NCBI GenBank assembly: GCA_035625025.1 | Contig: DASPQJ010000015.1 | Location: 1 to 64,000 of the forward strand | From: Bog-793 sp035625025 | Lineage (GTDB): Bacteria; Actinomycetota; Acidimicrobiia; Acidimicrobiales; Bog-793 | Length of the DNA stretch: 64,000 bases | Reading direction: 5' to 3' | In this document: positions 1 through 8,359 of the stretch, in pieces | Position numbering within the stretch: position 1 is the stretch's first letter | Layout: each line of letters opens with the position of its first letter | Made by a program: the position numbers and the translations under genes | The notes under the pieces: model-generated | Databases searched by the model: none | What the model was told of the DNA's origin: nothing | Seen by the model: only the letters and a program-made list of their open reading frames with translations

Positions 1-47
1 CGCGCGACATGAGCCGCAAAGAGCGAAGGATTTACCGATCGTCGTGA
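1..47 (+). CDS. BrnT-like toxin, C-terminal end only
   Basis: Only the last residues are in the window, read in the frame beginning at base 3: R-D-M-S-R-K-E-R-R-I-Y-R-S-S, then TGA at 45-47. BrnT-family ribonuclease toxins typically end in an S-A-R-x-x-x-x-K-E-R-R-x-Y motif, and this tail fits. The stop overlaps the GTG start of the next gene (GTGA), the tight coupling usual for toxin-antitoxin pairs. The family call rests on the tail plus the antitoxin-like neighbour; the catalytic part lies outside the window. Confidence 0.55.
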   Translation, partial: RDMSRKERRIYRSS

Positions 48-331
48 AAAAGACACTGCCCAAGTTCAAGAGCGAAGATGCCGAGCGCAGGTTCTGGGCT
101 CGGCACGATTCGACCGAGTTCATCGACTGGCGCAAGGGCCAGCGCGTGACCTTGCCGAGCTTGAAGCCGTCATCGCAGACGATCTCGCTTCGGCTGCCCC
201 AGCCGATGCTCGATCGCCTCAAGCTTCTCGCCAACAAGCGAGACGTGCCGTATCAGTCCCTGCTCAAGATGTTTGTGGCCGAAAGGCTCGCCGCCGAATT
301 TGAGAAGTTGGAGCGCCCCGAGTCGCGTTAA
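44..331 (+). CDS. CopG/BrnA-like antitoxin
   Basis: This 95-residue basic protein should neutralise the upstream BrnT-like toxin and repress the operon by binding DNA. The N-terminal third has F-W-A-R-H-D-S-T-E-F-I-D-W, characteristic of the CopG-type antitoxins paired with BrnT-like toxins. The region around residues 43-75 (Q-T-I-S-L-R-L-P, then helices) looks like a ribbon-helix-helix DNA-binding domain. The GTG start at 44 overlaps the toxin stop by 4 bases, and a purine-rich GAAGGA at 25-30 could serve as ribosome binding site. Pair membership is strong; the exact subfamily is inference. Confidence 0.7.
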   Translation: MKKTLPKFKSEDAERRFWARHDSTEFIDWRKGQRVTLPSLKPSSQTISLRLPQPMLDRLKLLANKRDVPYQSLLKMFVAERLAAEFEKLERPESR

Positions 332-375
332 TCAATCAGGGCCGCGCGGGCGCGGGGCATTGGCGCGGGGTCCCG

Positions 376-1110
376 TCAGGCCGCTCGATCGCCGACGATC
401 GCTTCGGCGGGTGGATAGCCCAGGCTGATCGCGAGCATCATCGCGGCCGCGGCGAGCTTCTCGGGCGCCAGCTCGCGCCGCGCGATCGCCTCGAGCGCGC
501 GCAAATGGGCGCCGATCGTGTCGCTCGCGCACGCGCATCCCAGCCCGTCCGGGTCGAATATCGCATCGATCAAAGGATTCGGATCGAAGCCGGATTCGGC
601 GGTCGCCTCGCGAAATGCGCGGCGCCAGAACTCGCGCGGTTCTATCTGCTCGAAGTCGGCAAGCTCCGCGACTCGTTCGCGGAGGAATCGGACCAACGTT
701 CGGTAGCGCTCGATTGCCTCGAGGTACGGCGCGACGCCCTGCGCCGCGAGGAATTGCCCCACGTCCCCTTGCTCGCCGTACACGCCTGCTGAGCCGGACG
801 CCGGTTCGAGCCGGACGAAACTTTCGCCGGCGCCGCCGCGCTCCATCCCGAGCGGATAAAGCCGGCAGGCGACCGGGCGCCCCGAATGGAGGGCGCATCG
901 CGGACCGTCAAGCGCCACGCACGCGCCGTCTGCGCCGAATTTGAGGAGCGAGCCGCGCCGAATCGTGAACCGCCGGCGAGCCTCGCCGGCCGTGACCCCG
1001 GCCGCGCGCGCGATTCGGAGCACATCGTACGGCGCAAGCGGGATCACCTTTTCATGGCAGCATCGCCCGCATGCATTGCAAAGGTAGGAAAAGCGGCTCG
1101 CACGATCCAT
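376..1110 (-). CDS. YkgJ-family cysteine cluster protein
   Basis: This 244-residue protein has the CxxCxxCC signature near its N-terminus (C-N-A-C-G-R-C-C, about residues 11-18) and further cysteines in C-A-L-H-S-G-R-P-V-A-C-R-L-Y-P at about 70-85. These are the hallmarks of the YkgJ/Fe-S-oxidoreductase family (PF03692), whose members probably bind zinc or an iron-sulfur cluster; the function is unknown. A further C-A-C lies near residue 192. It stands alone on the minus strand between the toxin-antitoxin end and the PFOR genes, so context does not suggest a partner. Confidence 0.7.
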   Translation of the reverse strand: MDRASRFSYLCNACGRCCHEKVIPLAPYDVLRIARAAGVTAGEARRRFTIRRGSLLKFGADGACVALDGPRCALHSGRPVACRLYPLGMERGGAGESFVRLEPASGSAGVYGEQGDVGQFLAAQGVAPYLEAIERYRTLVRFLRERVAELADFEQIEPREFWRRAFREATAESGFDPNPLIDAIFDPDGLGCACASDTIGAHLRALEAIARRELAPEKLAAAAMMLAISLGYPPAEAIVGDRAA

Positions 1111-1389
1111 CTTTTGCCTCGAGATTCGAACCTATCAGCCGCGCCGTCGCCGGAGAATCGGCAAAGCCAATGGAGTCGTCTGACCGCACGGTTGCTGTTC
1201 TCTTGCGATTTCAAAGGGCAATTCAGCGCGCCTGTCCCCCGCGCCGGTCTTGATTTTCGGTGGCCGGTGTCCTAATTCGGGCAGCACCGGCTCTGCCCGC
1301 CAGAAACCGCCCCCCGGCACTTTCGTCTTGGCATGACAAATGCCAGACTAACTTTTTCGATGGGTAATATGACTCCAAAAGACGAACTG

Positions 1390-3366
1390 ATGAATGAAAA
1401 GCGCGCCGTGCCCCGTTATCCCGGAGTTCCTTCTGTAACCGATGGGACCGGCGCAGTGGTCTGGGTGGAAACACATGTCTCCCAGGGCGCCTGCGTCTAT
1501 CCGATTACGCCCTCGACGAACATGGGCGTCGGATACGCCGAGGCGGTCGCCAATGGCGAGCGCAACCTGTGGGGCGAGCCGCTCGTTTTCACCGAGCCCG
1601 AATCCGAACATTCATCCGCCTCCGCTGCCGAGGGCTTCGCGCTGGCGGGCGGACGTGTCACCAACTTCACCAGCGGCCAGGGGCTGATCCTGATGAAGGA
1701 GGTGCTCTACACGATCAGCGGCAAGCGGCTGCCGGCGGTGTTCAACATCGGTGCGCGCGCGCTGACCAGCCAGTCGCTCAATATCCACGCCGGCCATGAC
1801 GACGTGATGGCAGTGGCGGACACGGGATGGGGGATGCTGTTCGGGCGCAACGCGCAGGAGGCCGCCGATCTTGGGCTGATTGCGCGGCGCGCCTCCGAGG
1901 ATACGCGCACGCCCTTCCTCAATATCCAAGATGGCTTTCTCACCACGCATACGCTGGAGAGCGTGCGCCTGCCCGAGCCTGAGTTCATGCGCGAATTCGT
2001 CGGTGCGCCGGCGGACCGGCTGATCAACCTGGCCGACCCGTCGAATCCGATGCAGTCCGGGCCGGTGCAGAACCAGGATTCGTACATGAAGGGCAAGATC
2101 GCGCAGCGCTACTTTTACGATCACGTCGAGGACGCGGTCGTGCGCGCGATGGAGGAGTTCCAGGCCGCGACCGGCCGGCGCTACGGACTCATCGACTCGT
2201 ACCTGATGGACGATGCCGAGTACGCGATCGTCGCGATGGGGAGCATGGCGGAGACCGCGATGGCGACCGCATCGTACATGCGCAGCAAGCGCGGAGTCGC
2301 CTGCGGAGTCGTGAGCGTCACCTGCGTGCGCCCGTTCCCCGGACCGCAACTGGTTGCGGCGCTCGGGCGATGCCGCCGGATCGCGGTGGTCGAACGGATG
2401 GACAATCCCCTTGCCCAGTCCAATCCGCTCACCGCCGAATTGAAGGCGGCGTTTGCGGACGCGCTCGCGGGCGATCCCGCCTACGGCCGGCTCAAGTCAG
2501 CGCCCGAGGTCTTCTCTGGGTCGGCGGGACTCGGCGGGCGCGACATCCGCCCCGGCGATTTCGTCGCCGCGTTCGAAAATCTGGTCACCGGCAACAAGCG
2601 CTACTTTGTACTGGGTATCCACCATCCGCTCGCACTCGAGCGCGAGTCGGATCCCGACGTGCGGCCGGCCGGCTCGTTCAGCATGCGCGGCTACTCGGTA
2701 GGCGGCTACGGGTCAGTGACGACCAACCGGTTGATCGCGACGCTGGTGGCGGAGATGCTCGACCTGAACGTGCAGGCGTTTCCCCTGTATGGTTCGGAAA
2801 AGAAGGGCCTGCCCACCAATTACTTCCTGACCGCGGCGAGCGAACACATCCTTACGCACTGCGAGCTCGAACATATCGAGTTCGTGTCGCTCAACAACGT
2901 CAATGCGTTCGCGCTCGGCAATCCGCTGGCCGGTATCGCGAAAGAGGGCACGGTCTTCGTCCAGACGTCGAGGGAGGACCCTGAGGAGGTGTGGCAGGGA
3001 ATCCCCGAGTACGCCCGGCGCATAATCCATGACCAGGCGCTGCGAGTGGTTTATCTCGATGCGGCCCGAATTGCCGAGGAACTCTCGAGCCGCGAAGACC
3101 TGCAAATCCGGATGCAGGGTATCGTGCTGCTGGGCGTGTTCCTGCGCTCGATGCCGTATCTGCAAAAACTCGCGTTGCCGGAGAGCGAACTGTTCGCGCG
3201 CGTCGAGAATGCGATCCGCCGCTACTTCGGACGCCAGGGCGAGCGGGTCGTCAAGGACAACATGTCATGCGTGCGGCGCGGCTTCGACCAGCTCAAAGAG
3301 GTCCCGCGCGCGTTAATCATGCGCGGCGCGAGCAATGATGCGCTCGCCGCTGCGGGTGGAGAGTGA
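1390..3366 (+). CDS. nifJ: Pyruvate:ferredoxin oxidoreductase, N-terminal half (alpha and gamma domains)
   Basis: This is the first half of a NifJ-type 2-oxoacid:ferredoxin oxidoreductase, which oxidatively decarboxylates pyruvate to acetyl-CoA and reduces ferredoxin (or the reverse). Near the start it has the conserved D-G-T-G-A-V and Y-P-I-T-P-S-T motifs of the alpha domain, then the PFOR-II region. From about residue 400 comes the gamma domain (G-Y-S-V-G-G-Y-G-S-V). It lacks the ferredoxin and thiamine-diphosphate domains, which are encoded by the gene starting 6 bases downstream. ATG 1390 is preferred because M-N-E-K-R then P-G-V-P matches how the family begins; ATG 1333 and 1369 are in frame, and none has a clear ribosome binding site. 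Substrate specificity (pyruvate or another 2-oxoacid) is inferred. Confidence 0.85.
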   Translation: MNEKRAVPRYPGVPSVTDGTGAVVWVETHVSQGACVYPITPSTNMGVGYAEAVANGERNLWGEPLVFTEPESEHSSASAAEGFALAGGRVTNFTSGQGLILMKEVLYTISGKRLPAVFNIGARALTSQSLNIHAGHDDVMAVADTGWGMLFGRNAQEAADLGLIARRASEDTRTPFLNIQDGFLTTHTLESVRLPEPEFMREFVGAPADRLINLADPSNPMQSGPVQNQDSYMKGKIAQRYFYDHVEDAVVRAMEEFQAATGRRYGLIDSYLMDDAEYAIVAMGSMAETAMATASYMRSKRGVACGVVSVTCVRPFPGPQLVAALGRCRRIAVVERMDNPLAQSNPLTAELKAAFADALAGDPAYGRLKSAPEVFSGSAGLGGRDIRPGDFVAAFENLVTGNKRYFVLGIHHPLALERESDPDVRPAGSFSMRGYSVGGYGSVTTNRLIATLVAEMLDLNVQAFPLYGSEKKGLPTNYFLTAASEHILTHCELEHIEFVSLNNVNAFALGNPLAGIAKEGTVFVQTSREDPEEVWQGIPEYARRIIHDQALRVVYLDAARIAEELSSREDLQIRMQGIVLLGVFLRSMPYLQKLALPESELFARVENAIRRYFGRQGERVVKDNMSCVRRGFDQLKEVPRALIMRGASNDALAAAGGE

Positions 3367-3372
3367 ACCGAT

Positions 3373-5046
3373 ATGGCTGATCAAGTGACAAGGTTGATTT
3401 CCGACCCCGCCCAGAAGCGCAACGGCGCCGAAACGGATGGGGCCAAGGCGCAAGGGTTCACGCTTGGGCCCGAGTCGGATCCGTTCGCGGCAAATCCCGC
3501 ACAGTACGTCGCCGACTTCAACCTGCGCATAATCGACGCCTACGCGAACAGTTCCGGATCCGGCGAGCTTCCCGCCGACGCGGGCACCGCGCGTTCGCTG
3601 ATCCCACCCGGGACGGCCGCGGTTCGCGATTTCTCCTACGTCGGCACCGAATTGCCCGAACTGGTCGAGGGCGCCTGCGTCGGATGCATGGAGTGCGTCA
3701 CCGAATGTCCCGACAGCGCGATTCTCGCCCGGGTCGCCGACGAGGACACGCTGAACGCGGCGCTCGCGCGGGTCGAGGATGCCGGCGAGCGCGAATGGCT
3801 GCGCAAGCAATGGACGTCGACCACCAAGTACTACGATGCGGTCAAAAAGCGCGGCGAGAAGCCGGGACTGTTCGGGCTGTTCGTCGATCCGACCAAGTGC
3901 AAGGGATGCGGCGAATGCGTGACCGCGTGCGGCGCGCATAATGCCCTCCACATGATTCACAAGGGCAATGACGACGTCCCGCGCCTCAAGCGCGCCTTCG
4001 ACTTCTTCGCGCGGCTCCCGCAAACGCCTACCCATTTCATCCGCGAGAAGGTGCTCGCGGACATGATGCTGAGCCTCGATCGCAGCATGCTGTACATGGG
4101 CGGCGCGGGTTCGTGCCCCGGATGCGGCGAGGCGACTGCGATCCGTATGATGCTTGCGGCGACCGGGTTTGTGCTCGGCCCCGACAGCGCCGCGATCGTC
4201 GCCGCGACCGGATGCAACACGGTTTTTGGCTCGACCTATCCCTACAACCCGTTCCGGGTGCCATGGACCAACTCGCTGTTCGAGAATGCGACCGCGGTCG
4301 CGATGGGCATGCGGCTCAGATGGGACCAGATGGGATGGAAGTCGAAGCGGGTCTGGGCGATCGGCGGCGACGGCGCGATTTACGACATCGGGTTCGGCTC
4401 GCTCAGCCGGATGCTCGCATCGGGCATGGACATCAAGGTGCTCGTGCTCGACACGCAGGTCTACTCGAACACCGGCGGCCAGACCAGCACGGCGAGCTTC
4501 ACCGCGCAGCCCTCCAAGATGTCGCCGTTCGGCAAGGCGACCGAGGGCAAGCAGGAGCGTCGCAAGGAGCTGGGCTTGCTTGCGATTATGCATCCCGATG
4601 TTTTCGTCGCGCAGACCACGTGCGCCAACATCAATCACTTCTATCGCTCGATCATGGAAGCGAACTCGTATCCGGGTCCCGCAGTGGTCAACGTGTACGC
4701 GACCTGCCAGCCCGAGCACGGAGTGGGCGAAGAATGCTCGGTGACGCAGGCACGGCTCGCGGTCGAAAGCCGCGCCTATCCGCTTTTCGTTCACGATCCG
4801 CGAAAGGGTTCCAGGCTGAGCGAGCGCTTAAGCCTCCAGGGCAATCCCAACATCGCCGCCGACTGGACGATCGACCCGAAAACCAAGAAGCCCTTCACGT
4901 TCATCGATTTCGCCAGGACCGAGGCGCGCTTCGCCAAGCATTTCGATCGCGACGGCAACCCGTCGGAGATGTTGCGACGCGCCGAAGCGGATCGGCTGGA
5001 GAGCTGGCGTCTGCTCCAGGAACTGGCGGGAGCGCGCAAGGCGTAA
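3373..5046 (+). CDS. nifJ: Pyruvate:ferredoxin oxidoreductase, C-terminal half (ferredoxin and TPP domains)
   Basis: This second half of the split NifJ has 557 residues. Two [4Fe-4S] ferredoxin motifs are visible: C-V-G-C-M-E-C...C-P (about 102-112) and C-K-G-C-G-E-C...C (about 176-186). The thiamine-diphosphate beta domain follows, with C-P-G-C-G-E near 247 and the TPP/Mg motif G-D-G-A...S-N-T-G-G-Q-T at about 335-375. The two halves total about 1,215 residues, matching single-chain NifJ (roughly 1,170-1,200), and the domain order is conserved, so nothing appears lost. A GGAGAG ribosome binding site precedes the ATG, which argues for a genuine second start rather than a sequencing frameshift. 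Confidence 0.88.
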   Translation: MADQVTRLISDPAQKRNGAETDGAKAQGFTLGPESDPFAANPAQYVADFNLRIIDAYANSSGSGELPADAGTARSLIPPGTAAVRDFSYVGTELPELVEGACVGCMECVTECPDSAILARVADEDTLNAALARVEDAGEREWLRKQWTSTTKYYDAVKKRGEKPGLFGLFVDPTKCKGCGECVTACGAHNALHMIHKGNDDVPRLKRAFDFFARLPQTPTHFIREKVLADMMLSLDRSMLYMGGAGSCPGCGEATAIRMMLAATGFVLGPDSAAIVAATGCNTVFGSTYPYNPFRVPWTNSLFENATAVAMGMRLRWDQMGWKSKRVWAIGGDGAIYDIGFGSLSRMLASGMDIKVLVLDTQVYSNTGGQTSTASFTAQPSKMSPFGKATEGKQERRKELGLLAIMHPDVFVAQTTCANINHFYRSIMEANSYPGPAVVNVYATCQPEHGVGEECSVTQARLAVESRAYPLFVHDPRKGSRLSERLSLQGNPNIAADWTIDPKTKKPFTFIDFARTEARFAKHFDRDGNPSEMLRRAEADRLESWRLLQELAGARKA

Positions 5047-5047
5047 T

Positions 5048-5073
5048 TTCTGCCGCCGGCCGGCGCGGCGGAA
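5048..5073. other. Hairpin just after the PFOR stop codon
   Basis: Nine paired bases (5048-5056 with 5065-5073, one G-U) enclose an 8-base GC-rich loop, starting two bases after the TAA of the second PFOR gene. No T-run follows, so it is either a weak terminator or an mRNA-stabilising structure. Confidence 0.4.
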
Positions 5074-5100
5074 AACGGCGCGAGGTTGCGGACTTCCTCG

Positions 5101-5967
5101 ATGCGCACCCGTAAGCGATCGGCTCCGGGCGGCGCTCGGGCGCGCGCCGCGAGCATCGGAGACGTCCGCGTTGCGGCGAGCATCGAGCGGTTCACCGGGT
5201 TCGCGGAACTCTACGACCGCTATCGGCCGCGTCCGCCCTCTGCGATCATCGACGTGCTCGTGCAATTGAGCGGCCGGCCGCGTCCCAAGATCGCCGATAT
5301 CGGCAGCGGGACCGGAATCTCAACGCTGATCTGGGCGGAGCGCACCGCCGAAGCCGTCGGCGTCGAGCCGAGCGCCGACATGCGCGCGCAAGCCGAACGC
5401 CGCGCTGCCGGAATCGGCGCATCCAACGTCCGATTCGTCGATGGCCTCTCGACCCGCACCGGCCTGCCCGACCGATACGCCGACATAGTAACCTGCTCGC
5501 AATCGCTCCACTGGATGGAGCCGGCGGGTACCTTCGCCGAGGTCGCCCGCATCCTGCGCGAGGGCGGCGTGTTCGCCGCTTACGACTGCGACTGGCCCCC
5601 CACGCTGAACTGGGAGGCGGAGCAGGCGTACAAGGCGTGCATCGATAATGCGCGCGCGATCGAACGCAAGCGCCGCCTGAATCCTCACCTGAAGCAGTTG
5701 GATAAAGAGGGGCATCTCGAGCGCATGAAGAAGAGCGGGCGCTTCCGCTACGTGAAGGAAATCGTGCTCCATCATATCGAGTCCGGCGATGCCGGCCGGC
5801 TCGTGGGACTCGCGCTCAGCCAGGGCGAGATCGCGGCGCTGGTCAAGGCCGGCGTCAGCGAAGATGAGATCGGTGTCACCGCGCTGCGCGAAGCCGCCCG
5901 GCGCGCGCTGGGAGATGCGGTCGTACCGTGGTATTGGAGCTATCGAATGAGGGTCGGCGTAAGATGA
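5101..5967 (+). CDS. Class I SAM-dependent methyltransferase
   Basis: This 288-residue protein fits the Methyltransf_11/25 type. Motif I (I-A-D-I-G-S-G-T-G) binds S-adenosylmethionine at about residues 60-68. It is followed by an acidic V-G-V-E-P-S at the end of strand 2, and by C-S-Q-S-L-H-W-M at the motif IV position. The N-terminal R-F-T-G-F-A-E-L-Y-D-R-Y-R-P signature is usual for this subgroup, which includes ubiquinone/biotin-type methyltransferases of unknown substrate. ATG 5101 is preferred over an in-frame TTG at 5086. It follows the PFOR genes by about 55 bases; a functional link is not shown. Confidence 0.75.
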   Translation: MRTRKRSAPGGARARAASIGDVRVAASIERFTGFAELYDRYRPRPPSAIIDVLVQLSGRPRPKIADIGSGTGISTLIWAERTAEAVGVEPSADMRAQAERRAAGIGASNVRFVDGLSTRTGLPDRYADIVTCSQSLHWMEPAGTFAEVARILREGGVFAAYDCDWPPTLNWEAEQAYKACIDNARAIERKRRLNPHLKQLDKEGHLERMKKSGRFRYVKEIVLHHIESGDAGRLVGLALSQGEIAALVKAGVSEDEIGVTALREAARRALGDAVVPWYWSYRMRVGVR

Positions 5968-6040
5968 GCCGCCGGCCGGCTCGATAACTGATCGGCCTCG
6001 CCCAAGCTCGCAAAGCTTCGGCGCCGCCACGGAGGGGAAA

Positions 6041-6781
6041 ATGGCAAAACGGGGACGTCTGACTCTTTCCAGGTTCGGTTACTCGATGCCGGTCGATGCG
6101 CCCGCGTATCAAGCGCCGCCTTTTTTCTATAAGGGCGCGCGCTCGATCGCGATCGCCTTCGAGACCGACCCCGACGCGGCGCTCGAGGCGATTCCCGCGC
6201 CGCTTGCGGTGAGCGAACCGGCAATCGCAGTGCTCTCCTTCTATGAATATCCGTGGTCCACGCTGGGACCGTACAACGAAGCGATCCTCTCGCTGCTGGT
6301 CGAGCACAAGGGGAAGCCGCACGGCTATATCCAGCAGATCATGGTGACGACGGAGCCGCCGATGCTCGCCGGTCGCGAAATTTGGGGCTTTCCGAAGAAA
6401 CTCGCGTCGATCAGTTTTCGGTCCGAGCGCGACATGATCTATGGCACGCTGGAGAGGCCGGCCGGAATCAGAATCGCGAGCGCAGTGATGCGCCCCGAAC
6501 GTCCCGCGCAGCCGTCGGGCGGCCCCGCGCGATCCGGCCTCAGCCTGCGCGTGATCCCGGCCGCCGACGCGAATGCCGAGCGGCCGCTGTGCGCCGAGAT
6601 CATCGAAACGGCCACGGAGGTCAAGACGCACGAGGCGTGGGAGGGAACCGGCTCGGTCGCGTTCGCCGAGAATTCGATCCTGGATCCGTGGGGACGGTTT
6701 CCGGTAAAGCGCGTGCTCAGCGCGACCTACGCGGTGTACGACATGGTTCTGCCCGCAGGGCGCGTAATCGACCGGATGTAG
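6041..6781 (+). CDS. Acetoacetate decarboxylase family protein
   Basis: This 246-residue member of the acetoacetate decarboxylase superfamily (PF06314) is near the family's usual length. The diagnostic stretch is E-I-W-G-F-P-K-K-L-A at about residues 110-119. The lysines in G-F-P-K-K correspond to the Schiff-base lysine and its neighbour that lowers the catalytic pKa. A strong GGAGGGG ribosome binding site lies just before the ATG. Family members act on beta-keto acids or related carbonyl compounds. The neighbouring CoA-transferase and thiolase genes would fit ketone-body-like metabolism, but many family members have other substrates. Confidence 0.78.
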   Translation: MAKRGRLTLSRFGYSMPVDAPAYQAPPFFYKGARSIAIAFETDPDAALEAIPAPLAVSEPAIAVLSFYEYPWSTLGPYNEAILSLLVEHKGKPHGYIQQIMVTTEPPMLAGREIWGFPKKLASISFRSERDMIYGTLERPAGIRIASAVMRPERPAQPSGGPARSGLSLRVIPAADANAERPLCAEIIETATEVKTHEAWEGTGSVAFAENSILDPWGRFPVKRVLSATYAVYDMVLPAGRVIDRM

Positions 6782-7072
6782 TTATCGAGCTTCGCTTTCG
6801 CCCGTCAGCGTGAGTCCCGTATAAGGATTCGCCGTCCGGCTCGCGCAACGAAGCCGCGGAAATCTGCCGCGCTTCTCTTGACAAGACCGGTGAAAGAGTT
6901 GTTTGAGGTTAGTTGCGCGAACGGCGCCCCGCGGCTGGGGGAAATCGCATCGGGGTGAAGGCGGCGCGTACGGAGCAGGAAGAGTTCGGGTGATGCGTGT
7001 CCGGGGTTCCCGTGATGCGAACGCGGAGAAGTTCGTCCGAGGCAATGCGGAGGAGATAAGAAAGGATAAGCA

Positions 7073-7861
7073 ATGGAATTCAAGGAAGTCATAGGTCGTC
7101 GCCGGTCCATCCGATACTTTCAATCGTGGCGCCCGGTCGAGCGCGAGAAGATCCAGATCATGCTCGAGGCCGCGCGCCTCGCCTCGTGCGCCGTGAACGC
7201 CACCTTCATGAAAGCGATAGTGGTCTTTCGCGACGACCTCGACCGCGAGACTCTCGATGCGCTCAAGACGCCGGTCTCCGGCCTGAACATCGAACTCGCC
7301 CCCGTCCACATCTATGTTTACGTGGACATGGGCGCATACGTGGGTGCGCAGGCTCGGCTCAAGAAGCTCGTCGATGTGGGAGCGTTGAACAGCACGCACG
7401 GATGGAGCCACAAGTTTGTCGATGAGTTCGTGTGGCCCAATATCCTGAAGCCATTGGCCGACAATGCCAGCCAGGCAGGCGTGGCCGCTGGGGCCGCCTC
7501 CGACGCAGGAGTCGCAACCTGCCAGGCGATGCTCGCCGCGGTCGATGAGGGCCTCGGCGTTTGCCTGTCGGCGTTCGTGGCGGAACCGGTGAAGAAAGTA
7601 TTAAATCCTCCGCCCAACTGGATGCCTCTGTGGGTGCTGCTCGTCGGCTATCCGGCGGAAACATGGGAGGCGGGCGGTCAGCGCCCCCGTCCTCCGCTCG
7701 AGGAGCAGTTCTTCGAGGGCAAGTACGGCAAGCCGTTCAAGTCGGACCCAAAGGTGGTCGAGCAACTCAAGGCGGCCAAGATGATCCAGGCGCCGGCACC
7801 GTTGCCGTGGCGCAAAGAGGAAGTCAAAGCCCTGGCCCGGATGTTCGGGTTGCCGGATTAA
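7073..7861 (+). CDS. Nitroreductase family protein
   Basis: This 262-residue flavoprotein begins M-E-F-K-E-V-I-G-R-R-R-S-I-R-Y-F, the classic nitroreductase FMN phosphate-binding start. A-A-R-L-A-S-C-A-V-N at about 34-43 is the second FMN-contacting segment, and a G-L-G-V-C-L-S-A-F segment lies near 160. The C-terminus is extended by about 60 residues relative to minimal nitroreductases. AAGGA lies upstream of ATG 7073. Four co-oriented genes down is a second, longer nitroreductase-like protein, with FixC and FixX between them. The natural substrate is unknown; reduction of a quinone, enone or CoA-thioester is more likely than of a nitro compound. Confidence 0.8.
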   Translation: MEFKEVIGRRRSIRYFQSWRPVEREKIQIMLEAARLASCAVNATFMKAIVVFRDDLDRETLDALKTPVSGLNIELAPVHIYVYVDMGAYVGAQARLKKLVDVGALNSTHGWSHKFVDEFVWPNILKPLADNASQAGVAAGAASDAGVATCQAMLAAVDEGLGVCLSAFVAEPVKKVLNPPPNWMPLWVLLVGYPAETWEAGGQRPRPPLEEQFFEGKYGKPFKSDPKVVEQLKAAKMIQAPAPLPWRKEEVKALARMFGLPD

Positions 7862-7945
7862 ATTCGCAAGGCGATCGGGCCGCGCGGGGTGATTTGCTCG
7901 CCGATCCGTTCGGCGTCGCGGCCCAATCGGGAATCGATTAGGCAG

Positions 7946-8305
7946 ATGACTGCACTTCAAAAACCGCTGGAGAGCCACGAATCCGTCCAGACCTGGTTCA
8001 AGGGGCTGCGCGAGCAGTCCGGAATCGAGCCGACCGATGACCCGGCCAGGCTGAAACTGCTGGGTGAATTCTGCGAGATAGCCGGACTCGATCCGGATGA
8101 GATCGTGAGGGCCTGTCTGCTCGTGAAGGAAGGCCGCGAGACAAAGATCAGCATCAAGGGCCGCCGCTCGATGGCTGAAAGGATTATGGAGTTTCAGTCG
8201 CTCGGCTCGCCGCAGGACTCGCGCGACCGCGCCAAGCGCGGCAACACGATCCGAAGCTTCCTGATCCACAACGGAATCCAGCTACAGTCGGGAGTTCAAT
8301 TCTGA
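7946..8305 (+). CDS. Small hypothetical protein
   Basis: This 119-residue protein is not recognised. It is largely helical in appearance, soluble and charged, with no cysteines beyond two isolated ones and no membrane segment. The segment D-P-A-R-L-K-L-L-G-E-F-C-E is followed by a basic R-R-S-M-A-E-R-I-M region and a C-terminal R-G-N-T-I-R-S-F-L-I-H-N-G. This faintly recalls the helical SAM-like core-binding domain of tyrosine recombinases, without any catalytic domain. It lies between the nitroreductase and fixC on the same strand, so a role with them is possible. The in-frame start at 7889 is less likely because its first 19 residues look non-coding. Confidence 0.55.
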   Translation: MTALQKPLESHESVQTWFKGLREQSGIEPTDDPARLKLLGEFCEIAGLDPDEIVRACLLVKEGRETKISIKGRRSMAERIMEFQSLGSPQDSRDRAKRGNTIRSFLIHNGIQLQSGVQF

Positions 8306-8359
8306 GCGGCCGCGGCTTCATTTCGCGGGCTCGGCGATCGGCCGGGAGAAAGATGTCGG

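Noticed and set aside
5048..5073. Strong terminator after PFOR
   Set aside because: The stem is good but no T-run follows, so it is listed only as a hairpin.
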